DNA of 64,000 nt from Helianthus annuus (lineage: Eukaryota; Streptophyta; Magnoliopsida; Asterales; Asteraceae): the NCBI RefSeq assembly GCF_002127325.2, contig NC_035448.2, positions 122,284,031 through 122,348,030 on the forward strand, written 5' to 3'. A program made the position numbers and the translations under genes. The notes below the pieces were generated by a model that was not told the DNA's origin, made no database searches, and saw nothing but the letters and a program-made list of their open reading frames with translations. Below are positions 12,832 to 27,778 of this stretch, piece after piece; position 1 is the first letter of the stretch; each line of letters opens with the position of its first letter.

Positions 12832-15701
12832 TGTGACAACCCGAATTTCCAAGGCCAGTATCTTTTCGTCACGTGGTTCTGTTTCTTGTGATTCTCTTCT
12901 TCATATCCCGTGCAACGATAAAAATCAGTGAACACTTGTGTCGGTAATGGTTACGCGTATAATATGTTCGAGTAGATATGTATGGGCGTGTATTGGGCCA
13001 AATCTAGAATATATATGAGAGTGTATCGGCACGAACTTAGGGCAGTACTTAGGAGTGGGCCGCGCACAATTAATAAATCTGCTATCCCTTGCTTATGAGT
13101 GTTCGACAGCTTTTATTTGGGCTTAAGCCCATTACCTTGACCGAAACAATGACTGGGCCACCGCCCTAACTACCTATTAGATTTCATATATCCATGTATA
13201 CGTGAATTAGATATGCTCAGGCTTTTAATAAACCCTACTCCCTCACCTCTGATTCTCTGATCGCACGAAATCAGCAGACCCCCCTCTCGTTTCAACATAC
13301 TCTCTTCATTTTCACACTCATTGGTTAGTATGTCAATCTTGATTTTTAATTCAAGCTTTATGGTTGTTTTTAACTGTGTTTATATGAATGATTTATGTGA
13401 GCATATGAGGAGTTATAAAGATGATCTAGGATCCTGCTAGAATAGGATATGAATGTTGTTTAGGATTGAATGGTTATGGGATCACATGCATGATGACTTA
13501 TAGGTAGTGATGTAAAAACAATAACGATGCCGATGATTGTTCGTGATATACCAGCGCAGAATGAATATATTGTAGATTTATTTTGGATATTTATTTGTGA
13601 TTATTTGATTGAACATGATTTCCGTTCCATTTAGAAGTATTGCTAGATATTCCTGTTATCAAATAATGGAAGCGAATTAGGGGTGGTTGTATTGTTGATC
13701 GATGTTTTTAGGGGGGGGATGATTTGGATCTTTAATTTGGATGTTAACAGGAAGTATGTTGATTGGTGATTTAGATATTATATTATGCATGATATGTGAG
13801 TCATAACCAATTTTGAGGTGATAGTGGTTGTGAACGGTCCAATAGATTTGTAGGAATGGTTTGATAAAGTTGGATAACATTAAATAAGAAGATGGTGGCC
13901 CATGTGTGTGCTTTGATCTAATAAACCATGTGCATATTCTACTAATATTGTCAGACTAGTCAAGAGTAGTAAAAGTGTGTGAATTAATTAAATGAGTGGG
14001 GGCTTGATTTGTGAGTTGGAATCTATGTGCATGTGGCTCTGCATGATCAATCTGAATATGGATGATTTAGGGTAGGCTACGTGTGATTAATTGTTTTGTG
14101 ATTCTGAATATTGGGTGTTAACAAATGACGTTGTGCATGGATCGGTTATAGGGAGTTGTGATGAATGATTAATGTGCACTAGATAGGGATTTAATGTTAT
14201 GAGAATAGGCTGATGTCATGTGCATGTGGATGATTATATTAATTGTTCTAAACGATTATTGTTTGGTTATAGTTGTGATGATGAACCGGTTAATATTTGT
14301 TGAGAAGTTAGAGGTAATTTGTTATTTGTTGGGATTGTTAGTTACTGTTAAATGATAGATTAAATCATGATGGTTTGGGCCGAGGTTATTATATGGAATG
14401 TTATTGTTCGGTTGAGTGGGCTGGGTATTTAAGTGGGTTGCACGGGTAAAGGTATCCGCATAAGCCAAGCCCAGCTAGTTGTTGCTTGGGGCCCTCTCAC
14501 GGGCTACCGTTGCCTGGGCCGTAAGCTCGAGTTGGGCTTCGCGTGATCATTGGGCCACTTAATTGAAACTGGTTGTGATGATTGGGCTATACACAGATGA
14601 TCGAGCATACACTCACACATTTAGGTTATTGGGCCATTCCATTGAAAGCTGGGCCACTCACTTCTTGTTAGGACTTTGCATGAAATATGGGTCGCATATG
14701 ATCAATAATCGGGTTTGGGTAACACGACAGGTCGTGTGCAATTGTTTGGGAATGTGTGTATGATTTGATTTACAACTTGCATGACGAAAAGTGTATGTTA
14801 TCCTTGGGATGTAATGTGTATACTATTTGTGTTACATGGATAGGAAATGTGTGGCTTGGTGTTAATGAAACTGATTGGTTTTGGTAACCATAATAGGGAT
14901 TAACTGATTAACCTGGAATACATGCCTTAATCTTACCGAGCAAACCAAAGGTGAGTTCATCTCTTGAGCATGCGTCCCGGTGGTTGGGACAGTCAATGGG
15001 TATCCCGGGGAGGGATAAGTCTTTTGGGTAAAAACGGGAATGTTGGATAATATACTCTTCCTATCACCTTTAAAGTCCCTCCGTGTTGTTTGGTTACCTG
15101 GGAGGTAACATGGTATTAGTTAGTAGCGCTACTTAGGTTTAGCAACCTCACCCCGTACCTGGGAGGACGGGTGTTGAACTAATGACCTAGTCATGACCAA
15201 TGCTTTGATAGGAGCATTGGAGAAAGGGCAAAATAATCAGAAGCCGTCTTGTATTGGGGTATTATCAACATTGTTTTCAGCATTACTTTCGGATTTAATT
15301 ACAATGGATTAACTAAATACTTGGTAACCAACGTTTTGTAAAACTATGAACTCACCAGCGTTGTCTGATACACTTGTTGCATGCTCGCAGGTCGTTAGAT
15401 TATACGGATTTGGAACTTGCTGTCTGAAGTAGCTGGAGTGGTCATGGGTCGTGCTGATTGGATACGAATGATGGGTTTATTGATTACATACATTTAATTT
15501 GAAACAGTTAAACTATGATTTCTTTTATTTGCTTCCGCTGAACATGTTGGTTTTCATTTAAACTTATTGACGGTACTTTTCAGTAATAATTGATGATTTT
15601 ATTTAACAACCTATGATTGGTTCAATATGATTAGTGGCTCGTTATTGGTTTGTCACATGCCTAGTAGGGTTTCTCTTGGGTGGTATTTTGGGGGTGTGAC
15701 A
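12832..15701 (+). mobile_element. Solo chromovirus LTR (S)
   Basis: A 2,870-bp sequence begins TGTGACAACCC and ends GGGGGTGTGACA. It is flanked by GTTCA at 12,827-12,831 and 15,702-15,706, and removing it restores the element A sequence seen in B. It has no coding frame, no primer site and no second LTR, so it is the product of LTR-LTR recombination. It shares with T1 and T2 the motif GAGCAAACCAAAGGTGAGTTCA region near 14,938 (reverse orientation in T1/T2), so it belongs to a related family. Its start (TGTGACAACCCGAA) matches the U3 start that T2 uses. Confidence 0.9.
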
Positions 15702-15959
15702 GTTCATGTGGTCATAACAGTACAGGAAATTAAAGGCGGTAGGATAACAAGTGGCTTCATCCCCCAAACAGAGGATCCCTCCACCACCTATTATCCTACC
15801 TATTGTCTGAGGATCCTTGATCCTTAAACCTAATAACTATTTTTCAAGATACAACCCATCATTGTTCAACAAAAACATCATAACCAAAACAAACTACCAA
15901 ACTTAAAAAATGGGCTCCGGCTATGTCTAGAAGTGTCCATCATCGCCCATTCATGCAGC

Positions 15960-16794
15960 TTACACCTTTGCTGCATCACCTTCACCAGCTCCACCTGCTT
16001 CTCCACCACCCTGATCCTTGCCACTGTTGGTCGCCTCGATTGCCAGAACCTTATCAGCCTCTTCTTCGTCCTCCAACTCAGCCGACCTAGCCTTCCAGCC
16101 CTCCATGTCCTAGTTGCTCCTGTCAAAATTAGGATCCTAAGCTTCTTGGGCCATCTGCAACTTGGTTTTGTACATGGCAATGGCAGCGGAGACTTTAGCA
16201 TCCTCCATGATCTCGTGCTTCTCATAGTCAGCGTTGATCTGAGCTGCAACCGCCTAAGTTTTGACATCATTGAGGTCCTTTTTGAGGGAGGCAATCATAT
16301 GATCCTTGAGCAACGCCACTTGTTGGAGGTCCGAGTATTTTTCCTCAATCTCTTCAATGCTCCCTACGTAGTCTCGGATTTCAGCAAATTTCTGCAAAAG
16401 AAAAGATACAATTCAGGATCCCTTAGCCTCAGTATGGAAGGATCATGTACAAGAATCATATTTAAGGATCGGTTATTCTTACCTCGGCAACATATTCCTC
16501 AAACTGATGCTGGATCAGAGGTATACCTTCAAGGGTACCGGCAGTCTTCCTTTTCTTTCCACCTCTTCCCTTTGAAGTGGTTGCCTTGGGGATTGTGACG
16601 GAGGGGCTAGCAGCAGACTTCTTCTTTCCGGACCGGACGGTGTCAAGGTCAGTGACACTAAAACGAGAAGCAGACTTTGATGACTTTCCAGCACCTACAC
16701 ACCCAAAACAGATAAGTATCCTCATTTCATTTCTATTTAAATATTTATTTGAATATTTAATTGTGCAAAAAGCAGGATACTTACTTGACATTGT
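15960..16794 (-). pseudogene. Element A antisense gene remnant, 3' exons
   Basis: This is homologous to the intact antisense gene of B. Exon d corresponds to 15,960-16,391 and exon c to 16,483-16,694, and the last bases of exon b are 16,785-16,794. The splice sites are kept (GTAAG-type donors, TGCAG and TGTAG acceptors). Exon d has an in-frame TAG near 16,111 just before DMEGW. Exon b is cut by insertion of B and resumes at 27,230. The predicted product is a coiled-coil protein with a basic Lys/Ser-rich linker. Confidence 0.75.
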
Positions 16795-17512
16795 TGTTAG
16801 GGCTGGATTTTTACAATACATGATCCTCACGTGTGATCCTAACCAGTGATCCTTGTTTCTTTGGCAGATAGTGATCCTCAGCAGAGTTCCAGGATCAGGA
16901 TCACGGACCATCATAGGATCCTCATGCTAACAGTTGCTTTCGTTGAATTTAATGTTGTTTTGCAGGACATCTAGCAGGATCCGCTCTTAAGCATCACAAT
17001 CAAAGGACGCGTCTTTACAACTATAGCATGTGCTTAATCGGAGATGGACGTTGTGAAGGATATGGAAATTTGGCATGATTTAAGGGCGATAATTTAGGCT
17101 AGATTTACTTTTATTTCTAAAGGGGTAATGAGCTGATTATTAGTCTTTTTACCTAAAATAGGTCACCTACACTTGTATATATAACACTCTTCCCCATTCG
17201 GAAGAACACACAACACAATTCTCACACGCTTAGACACACATTACGATAGTGATCCTTGTACTCAGCTCATTATCATCCGAAGTTGTAACCATATTTTGAT
17301 ATATTGAAGTTGGTGATCGGTAGTTGCCATCACCCGAGGTTTTTTATGCCGGAGATCATTCATTGATCAAGGGCTTTTTCCTCGTATAAATCCTTGTGTC
17401 ACTTGCATATTTCTTATCAAAGTGATCCTTTACTTTTTCAACAAACCAAGCATCATTCCCCGTTTACTTAGAGTTTGGTTGCATTATCCTTGTGTGATTT
17501 TTGACCAAAACA
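16795..17512 (+). repeat. Element B 5' LTR
   Basis: It begins TGTTAGGGCTGG and ends TTTTTGACCAAAACA. A TATA-like box, TATATATAA, is at 17,176-17,184. It is rich in GATCC words. Confidence 0.93.
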
Positions 17513-17514
17513 GT

Positions 17515-17532
17515 TTGGGGCCCACCATGGGG
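17515..17532 (+). other. Element B primer binding site, probably tRNA-Lys
   Basis: TGGGGCCCACCATGGGG lies two bases after the LTR. It differs at two positions from the complement of the 3' end of plant tRNA-Lys(CUU) as I remember it. The assignment rests on memory of that tRNA. Confidence 0.5.
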
Positions 17533-17562
17533 CAATTGGTGCTTCATTCATAAGAAAACCTT

Positions 17563-20124
17563 TTGTTCGAAATCATTTCAAAGAATTACATGGCTTCATC
17601 ATTGAAAAACATGTCCACGGCGATGTCTGCAGTCACCTCGTCTCAGAACACTCTGCCTCCTCCACCGGCAGGATCCCAGAAGAATGCTGAGAAGAGACCA
17701 ACTCCTACTAACTCTAAACCTCCATCTTCTTCTGCTATGAATTCTTATATTCCCAGTACTAGTGACGTATTTACTTTGATTTTGCAGATGAAGGATCGTA
17801 TGCAGCGGCAGGATGAAACTAATGAAAGGATCCTCAGGGAAATTGGAGATCTCAAAAGACAAAAGAAAACGGCAGAGGATCATTCCCCACTGATGCCCAA
17901 ATCCTTGAGCTTTGATACTCCAATGATCACTTCTCAGCCATCGGAAATTCCAGACGTGCAAATTATGGGAGAATCAAGAGGATTGCACCTCGGATCAACA
18001 GCAATGACTCAGGCATCAGGCTCACACTTTCAGCCGGCAGGATCCTATCCCCAGCATATGGGATCCTTCATGAATTCAGGAGCCTATCCGGGAGCGCAGC
18101 AGTTTCAAGGATCCTACTTTGTTCCAGGATCATCCCAGATTCAAGGATCCTCCTTCGTTCCAGGATCATCCCAGATACCAGGATCCTTCCAGATGCCAGG
18201 ATCCCTAACAAGTTTGCAAACAGGAAGTCTAGATGTCCATCAAGGGGACTTCATTCCAATGCAGACCATTGCTTCTACTGGTCCCTCCGTTATCCCAGAA
18301 TCCCAGCAATATGGATTCACTAACTTGAACTCAATGGGAGGTAACACTTTAAATAATTATCTTACCACTAACCATGGATTCATGCAGGATACAGGTGTCA
18401 ATCATGCTATGGCCAGGGAATTGCAGAAGCTAAAAGATATGATCTCAAGTGTTCCAGGGGTAGTCAAGCCTATCCCAGAGATTGCAGATGGAAGCCATAA
18501 GGTATCTCGCTTTGCACCACCAATTTGTGATGCAGAGGTACCCAAAAGGTTCCATATCCCTACTATGAAGCTGTATGATGGTACAACGGATCTAGAGGAG
18601 CACATAGCACAATACAGGGAGAGGATGGAGATCAATCCTATCCCAGAAAAGTTGAAGGAAGCATGCCTATGTAAAGGATTTGGATCCACTCTTACTGGAT
18701 CAGCTCTTAAATGGCTGCTAAGTCTTCCCCCTTACTCTATTACTTCATTTGCTAATTTAGTTAATTTATTCAATAACCAATTCTCTTGTAGTAGAAAATT
18801 TGAAAGATTAACTAGTGATTTGTACAGGATAACTCAAAATCATAATGAATCATTAAGGGATTATATAACTAAATTTAGTAAAGAATCCTTGGACATTCCC
18901 AACTTGGATATGGCTACGGCTGTTGAAGCCTTCAAAATGGGACTGCTTAAGGATTCATTGTTCTATGATGATCTTGTTATGACACCATGCAGGAACCTAG
19001 ATGAAGTAAGAACTCAGGCACTCAGGTTCATCCGGCTAGAGGATGACAAGAGGATCCAGGAGAGACAAGTAGGATCCTCAAAACAGGAGAAGCAAGGATC
19101 CTCCTTCAAGAGCAATAAGTTCAAATCCTACCATAGAAACGACAACCAGAATGTGCATGCTGTTGACCAAGAAGAGGATGATGAAGATTATCCTCCAATC
19201 TCAGAATATTGTTTTTCCGTTGATAATCATGAGCTAATCCTTGCAATGCAGAATCTAGGAGAAAAAGCTAGGTGGCCCAGGAAGAATGATAAACCATCCG
19301 GGACTAAAGACAAGTCAAAATGGTGTGCATACCATGAGGATTTCGGGCATCTAACTGAAGAATGCATAGCTTTAAGAAAAGAAATTGGATATCTGTTAAG
19401 CAAGGGGCACCTAAAAGAATTGTTGGGAAGAAAAAAGCAAAGGCCTCAGGATCCTAAAAGGATCCCTGAAAAGGCTCCAGCACCTCCGGCAAATGCACAA
19501 GTGATCAACTTTATTTCCGGAGGATCAGACATCTGTGGTACATCCTTCTCGGCGGCCAAAAGGCATGCAAAGGAGTCAAAAATGGATAATGGAGAAAGAC
19601 CTATTAGAACATCAAGTGTCTCAGAAGGGAAGATGATAACGTTTGATGAGGATGATCGCATTAACATTCAGGATCCTCATCATGATAGTTTAGTTATTAC
19701 TCTCTTTATCTCTAACCATTTTGTCCGCATGATCCTTATCGATGGAGGAAGCTCAGTGAACATTATCCAGCTTGATGTTCTGAAGAAAATGGGAATTCCA
19801 GAATCAGACATCACACCAAGATCCTCCGTGCTTGTAGGATTCAGTGGAGAAACGAAGAAAACTCTGGGGGACATCAAACTCCCAATCTACGTGGAAGGAT
19901 TACATAATTATCAGAAATTTTGTGTTATTGACTGTTTATCTTGTTGCAATGTTATCCTTGGCAGGCCTTGGATACATGATATGAAAGCAGTCCCATCCAC
20001 CTACCATCAATGTGTGAAGCTCCCTAGCCCATGGGGAATAATCAAGATCGACAGTGATCAGCAGGAGGCTAAGGATTGTTATACCTCATCCATGAAGCCA
20101 ACCTCGAAGCCAAGGGAGCAATAG
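17563..20124 (+). CDS. Element B Gag-protease protein
   Basis: An open frame of 853 aa starts shortly after the primer site. The N-terminal third is Ser/Gln/Gly-rich and has repeats of the type VPGSSQIQGS around residues 185-220. A retrotransposon Gag domain lies at about 370-470 (LKWLLSLPP, YITKFSKES). A zinc-knuckle-like motif of spacing C-x2-H-x4-H-x4-C lies near 592 (CAYHEDFGHLTEEC). An aspartic protease motif, IDGGSSVNI, lies near 727; Tat elements commonly use DGG here. The frame ends at TAG 20,122-20,124, and pol continues in the same frame, so the stop may be either a mutation or a natural boundary. GGATCC is strongly over-represented in this coding sequence. Confidence 0.88.
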   Translation: MFEIISKNYMASSLKNMSTAMSAVTSSQNTLPPPPAGSQKNAEKRPTPTNSKPPSSSAMNSYIPSTSDVFTLILQMKDRMQRQDETNERILREIGDLKRQKKTAEDHSPLMPKSLSFDTPMITSQPSEIPDVQIMGESRGLHLGSTAMTQASGSHFQPAGSYPQHMGSFMNSGAYPGAQQFQGSYFVPGSSQIQGSSFVPGSSQIPGSFQMPGSLTSLQTGSLDVHQGDFIPMQTIASTGPSVIPESQQYGFTNLNSMGGNTLNNYLTTNHGFMQDTGVNHAMARELQKLKDMISSVPGVVKPIPEIADGSHKVSRFAPPICDAEVPKRFHIPTMKLYDGTTDLEEHIAQYRERMEINPIPEKLKEACLCKGFGSTLTGSALKWLLSLPPYSITSFANLVNLFNNQFSCSRKFERLTSDLYRITQNHNESLRDYITKFSKESLDIPNLDMATAVEAFKMGLLKDSLFYDDLVMTPCRNLDEVRTQALRFIRLEDDKRIQERQVGSSKQEKQGSSFKSNKFKSYHRNDNQNVHAVDQEEDDEDYPPISEYCFSVDNHELILAMQNLGEKARWPRKNDKPSGTKDKSKWCAYHEDFGHLTEECIALRKEIGYLLSKGHLKELLGRKKQRPQDPKRIPEKAPAPPANAQVINFISGGSDICGTSFSAAKRHAKESKMDNGERPIRTSSVSEGKMITFDEDDRINIQDPHHDSLVITLFISNHFVRMILIDGGSSVNIIQLDVLKKMGIPESDITPRSSVLVGFSGETKKTLGDIKLPIYVEGLHNYQKFCVIDCLSCCNVILGRPWIHDMKAVPSTYHQCVKLPSPWGIIKIDSDQQEAKDCYTSSMKPTSKPREQ

Positions 20125-23160
<3,036 letters not shown>

Positions 23161-24563
23161 ACATGATCCTTCAAGCATGTGATCCTTACACTGAAGTATC
23201 CTCGAAGGATCCCGGTGATGTCAGTGATCCTTACTCTGGTAATGTCCTTATCTTAAAACTATTACATTTCCTTACTTTTTACCTAAGGATAAGGATCATG
23301 TATCCTTCATCCTCTTCTCACGAACCATTTGAGTTATGATAGTTCAGGTATCTTCAGCATATCGTTAAAGATCTTCAAAAGCACCACAGATCCTTGGGTT
23401 CAACCCCAGTTATCCTTGGGATTATCCCCAGTTTCCGCCAGCAGCGCACGATGATCCTGATATAGTTCACGTCTTTGGGACCAGTACCCACTCCCGGGGC
23501 TGACAACCTCATCGTACTGGCTATACCTAGGATCCTACGTATAATGGTAGACGTACCATACATCCGTTCATAAGGTTTCTAACGTTTTCACGTTAGCTAA
23601 GGTTTTGACATTTTCATGTCACTAAGTTTGGATAGTCGCCAGTAAGGGCCATACTCCAGTTTACATACGATCCTTTGGGCTTGTCCCCAGTTATCCTTTG
23701 GGCTTGTCCCCAGTTATCCTTTGGGCTTGTCCCCAGTGATCCTTTGGGATCATCCCCAGTTATCCTTTGGGCATGTCCCCAGCTACTAATTTATCTTTTA
23801 CATTGGCTTAGTCCCAAGTTATGTTCCATTTTTCAGGTTCTCGAAGTTAAACAAATAAGGATCCTTAATCCTTATTATCCGTTAAAATTTCACTTATGGT
23901 TATCTTGATTAAAGGTTAGGATCCTAACTTGGATCCTCGGGTATGATCCTTGACTATTTTGATTATACTAAACAACCCTTACACTTTGACAACTAAACCT
24001 ATGATCCTTGAAATTGATTGCTTCAAAAATTTTCAGTGTCAGGATATTTGATCTAGGATCATATCCTAAATTTATTAAACATGGTTTGCTCAACTCTTGT
24101 TACTCTAACAAATATGTTTCTAATACAAACTGGAAAATAAGAAGATAAATAAAGGATAACAACACGAGATAAGCCAGAAAGATTAAAGTTATATTATTAA
24201 CAAAAGGATCTTAAACCCTTTCAAAAAGTTGTCAAAATTGCCAACCCACATTTCTACCAGCAAAACGTGGCCCGTCCACATGGGTTGGCAAAGGGTGTCC
24301 ATTGTCTATGCGGTCTTAGCAGGTGCAGGAAATTAAAGGCGGCAGGATCACAAAGGCTTCATCCCCCAAACAGAGGATCCCTCCACCTTTTGTAATCCTA
24401 CCTATTGTCCAAAGGATCCATGATCCTTAACCCTAAAAACTATTGTTCAAGTTACAGACCATAAATTGTTTCAAACATCACAACCACAAAAAAACCACTA
24501 CCATACTTAAAAAATTGGGCTCCGGCCTAGTCACAAATATCCATCATCGCCCGATCCAGCAGC
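23161..24563 (+). repeat. Element B 3' non-coding region with tandem array
   Basis: There is no protein gene on the plus strand. Five units of ATCCTTTGGGCTTGTCCCCAG (23-24 bp) lie at about 23,668-23,785. An open frame over them is only an artefact of the repeat. A stretch at about 24,230-24,310 is nearly identical to A. The region is rich in GGATCC. Confidence 0.75.
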
Positions 24564-26198
24564 TCAAACCTTCACTGCTCCATCACCGCCGGCTTCTCCA
24601 CCTTGATCCTTCTCAGCATCACCGCCCTCCAGCATTGGGATCTCCTCAGCTTCGTCCTCATCCTCCAGCTCTGCCAATCTTGCCTTCCAACCCTCCACGT
24701 CCCATGAGCTTTTGTCAAAGGCAGGATCCTGAGCCTCCGCAGCCATCTGTAGTTGTATCTTGTACATGGCAATTGCGGCAGAGACCTTGGCATCCTGGGT
24801 GATCTCCTGCTTCTCGCCATCCATGTCGATCAGCCTTTGAGCAGCCTCATCCTTTGTAGCCCGGAGTTCCTTCTCAAGATCGGCTATCTTGAGATCCTTC
24901 AACACGCCCATTTGTTGGAGGTCGGCGATTTGGCTTTCCTGATCCTCGACATGGCCAAGGTAGGTCTCAATCTCAGCAAGTTTCTGCAAAAGAGAAAGAA
25001 GGTAAGTTCAGGATCAGGTGATCCTTAAAGAAGCGGGATATACAGGCAGAATACACAAGCAGGATATTCAAGAAGGATAACCAACAGGGGCAATGATCCT
25101 TACCTCATTGACATAGTTAAGGAACTGCTGGCGGAGCAGGGGAAATCCTTGGAGATCCTCAGAAGTCTTTCTCTTCTTCCCCTTACCCCTAACAGGTGCT
25201 TTAGGGGCCGAAGCAGAGGGACTGGCAACAGAAGTCTTCTTTCTTGAAGACTTGACATTGGCAAGTTCATCAATCCCGAACTTGGAGGCAGACTTGGCAG
25301 ACTTAGCAGATTTCCCAACGCCTACACAATCAAAACAAGATAAGTTCCCTTACTAACTAAACAGTCTTACATATAACTTACTTTTTGGCAAGGATACTTA
25401 CTTGACATTGTGGCAGATGCGGAGGATACTTCTTGTGAATCTTGGATGATGACTTGAAAACTTCTGGTCTCAGGATCAAGCTTTTTGAAAGCTAAAACTC
25501 TCTCTCTTGCAGCAGGAGTTAACTTGAGATGAGCAACGGATATGGCTGCACAAAAGACAAAGAAGACATTAGTGATCCTCATCATAAGGAACAAGTCTGA
25601 TGGTGATCCTTCCAGGATCCTCTATCCTACCATGAGTAGCCCATTCCTTGGGCAGATCCTTCCCATTAGGGATGGTATCCCTCCTAACAAAGAAAAATCG
25701 CCGCTTCCAATTTGTATCATTCTTGGTGACCTTAAGAACAGGGTGATCCTCCCCAGCTTTCCGTTTCAACAAGTACCGATAGGAACCAAATGTGGTAAGA
25801 TCATATAGCTCAGCCAGCTCTGCCATTCCCAAATCAATCCCCTCCTGCTCGATGATCCTTTCGAAGGTATACAACACCCTCCAGATCATCGGCATGGCTT
25901 GGATATAAGATATGCCGGTCAAGGAAAAGAAGGATTGGGTAAAGGCTGGAAAAGGATACGAATATCCTATGGTGAACGGAGTTGCAGGAAAAGCCACCCA
26001 GGTCTCGGAAACAAAATCGCTTAAAGCGGTGGAGGTGAATGACATGAAGATAGCATCCGCCGGAAAACAATGACGGATCCTATCAACATGAGCGTCGGTG
26101 AAGCAGCATCTCTCCGTAGGAGAGTCTTTAATGATCCCTTGGCTTTTTAGGGGACTGCTCTTCTTGTGATCCTTGTGAGGAGAATTGCGGAGCAACAT
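24564..26198 (-). CDS. Intact antisense gene of element B, four exons, 449 aa
   Basis: Exons on the minus strand are 25,631-26,198, 25,402-25,545, 25,104-25,321 and 24,564-24,983 (568, 144, 218 and 420 nt). All junctions are GT-AG and all phases join, giving 449 codons plus a stop. The ATG is at 26,196-26,198, aligned with the matching ATG in the A copy (38,016). Exon a has the domain annotated in plant genomes as putative gypsy-type transposon or transposase (motifs SETWVAFP, YIQAMPM, KRRFFFVRRD). Exon c is basic (GKGKKRK). Exon d is an acidic-tailed coiled coil. Similar extra antisense genes are known in Tat elements; their function is not known. Splice sites are kept in the A copy too. Confidence 0.78.
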
Positions 26199-26506
26199 AC
26201 TTACAGCAGAATGAAAACAGGAAGCTGAAAAACAGAGCAAGAGAAGGAAGAAAGAGAAGAGAATACCTGATCGACCTTCGATAGAGATTATAAAGGGAGA
26301 ATATCTTGAATTTAAATGCAGATTGATCCTTACCCTATCTCCTATTTATAATCATGATTTGCAGGGATGTCACCTCAGTGACGTAAGGATTGCAACGGCT
26401 AGTTCGAGATTAACGGCTAGTTATCCGAGTTGTTCGTTGCAGATAAGATCAAAGCAAAATATAACTCATTTATTTACAAAATCACTCCTTATATTTTGGG
26501 GGCAAT
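26199..26506 (+). other. Element B antisense promoter region and polypurine tract
   Basis: This is the spacer between the antisense start codon and the 3' LTR. It probably contains the antisense promoter, but no clear box can be named. The last bases, TTTTGGGGGCAAT, form the polypurine tract next to U3. The same tract precedes the LTRs of A (38,333) and C (39,313). Confidence 0.6.
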
Positions 26507-27224
26507 TGTTAGGGCTGGATTTTTACAATACATGATCCTCACGTGTGATCCTAACCAGTGATCCTTGTTTCTTTGGCAGATAGTGATCCTCAGCAGAGTT
26601 CCAGGATCAGGATCACGGACCATCATAGGATCCTCATGCTAACAGTTGCTTTCGTTGAATTTAATGTTGTTTTGCAGGACATCTAGCAGGATCCGCTCTT
26701 AAGCATCACAATCAAAGGACGCGTCTTTACAACTATAGCATGTGCTTAATCGGAGATGGACGTTGTGAAGGATATGGAAACTTGGCATGATTTAAGGGCG
26801 ATAATTTAGGCTAGATTTACTTTTATTTCTAAAGGGGTAATGAGCTGATTATTAGTCTTTTTACCTAAAATAGGTTACCTACACTTGTATATATAACACT
26901 CTTCCCCATTCGGAAGAACACACAACACAATTCTCACACGCTTAGACACACATTACGATAGTGATCCTTGTACTCAGCTCATTATCATCCGAAGTTGTAA
27001 CCATATTTTGATATATTGAAGTTGGTGATCGGTAGTTGCCATCACCCGAGGTTTTTTATGCCGGAGATCATTCATTGATCAAGGGCTTTTTCCTCGTATA
27101 AATCCTTGTGTCACTTGCATATTTCTTATCAAAGTGATCCTTTACTTTTTCAACAAACCAAGCATCATTCCCCGTTTACTTAGAGTTTGGTTGCATTATC
27201 CTTGTGTGATTTTTGACCAAAACA
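26507..27224 (+). repeat. Element B 3' LTR
   Basis: It matches 16,795-17,512 at a constant offset of 9,712, with two substitutions seen. It is followed by the duplication ATTGT. Confidence 0.93.
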
Positions 27225-27229
27225 ATTGT

Positions 27230-27778
27230 TACAGAACCTGAGGATACCTCTTGAGAATCCTGGGTATTTGCTTGAAATGATCTTGTTGCAGGATCAAGTT
27301 TTCGAAAGGTAGCAAGCCTCTCCTTGGTGGCAGGTGATGGGATAATGTGCGAAACAGAGATAGCTGCACAAAAGAAACAAAAGCATGTTAGTGATCCTCA
27401 TCAGAAACAAGGTTATCCGGTGATCCTTCTAAGGATCCTCTATCCTACCATGGGTGGTCCACTTCCTTGGCAAATCCTTTCCGTTTGGGATGGTATCCCT
27501 CCTGACAAAGAAGAACCGCCTTTTCCAGATGGTGTCATTCTTAGTGGTTTTGAGGATGGGGTGTTCTTCAAAGGGTTTATGTTTGAATAAATATCGGTGG
27601 GATTCGTGGCCCACAAGATTGTACATCTCTGCCAACTCCGACATTCCCAGATCAATGCCTTCGTGCTCAATGATTCTTTCAAGGGTACTCAAGACCCTCC
27701 ACATCATTGGCATCGCTTGGATATAGGAGATGCCGGTGGGAGAGAAGAAAGACTGGGTGAATTCAGGGAAAGGATACG
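27230..27778 (-). pseudogene. Element A antisense gene remnant, exons b and a (part)
   Basis: Exon b continues here from 27,363 down to 27,230, where B cuts it. Exon a ends at donor 27,449 and runs up to 27,778, where T2 cuts it. Motifs YIQAMPM and KRRFFFVRRD are kept. The donor (CATG followed by GTAGGA) and the acceptor TTTTGTGCAG agree with the intact B gene, which supports the splicing model for both. Confidence 0.75.

Noticed and set aside
23675..23908. Plus-strand frame with repeated LSFGLVP-like phrases
   Set aside because: It only reflects the 23-24 bp non-coding tandem array of element B; the homologous array in A does not keep the frame.
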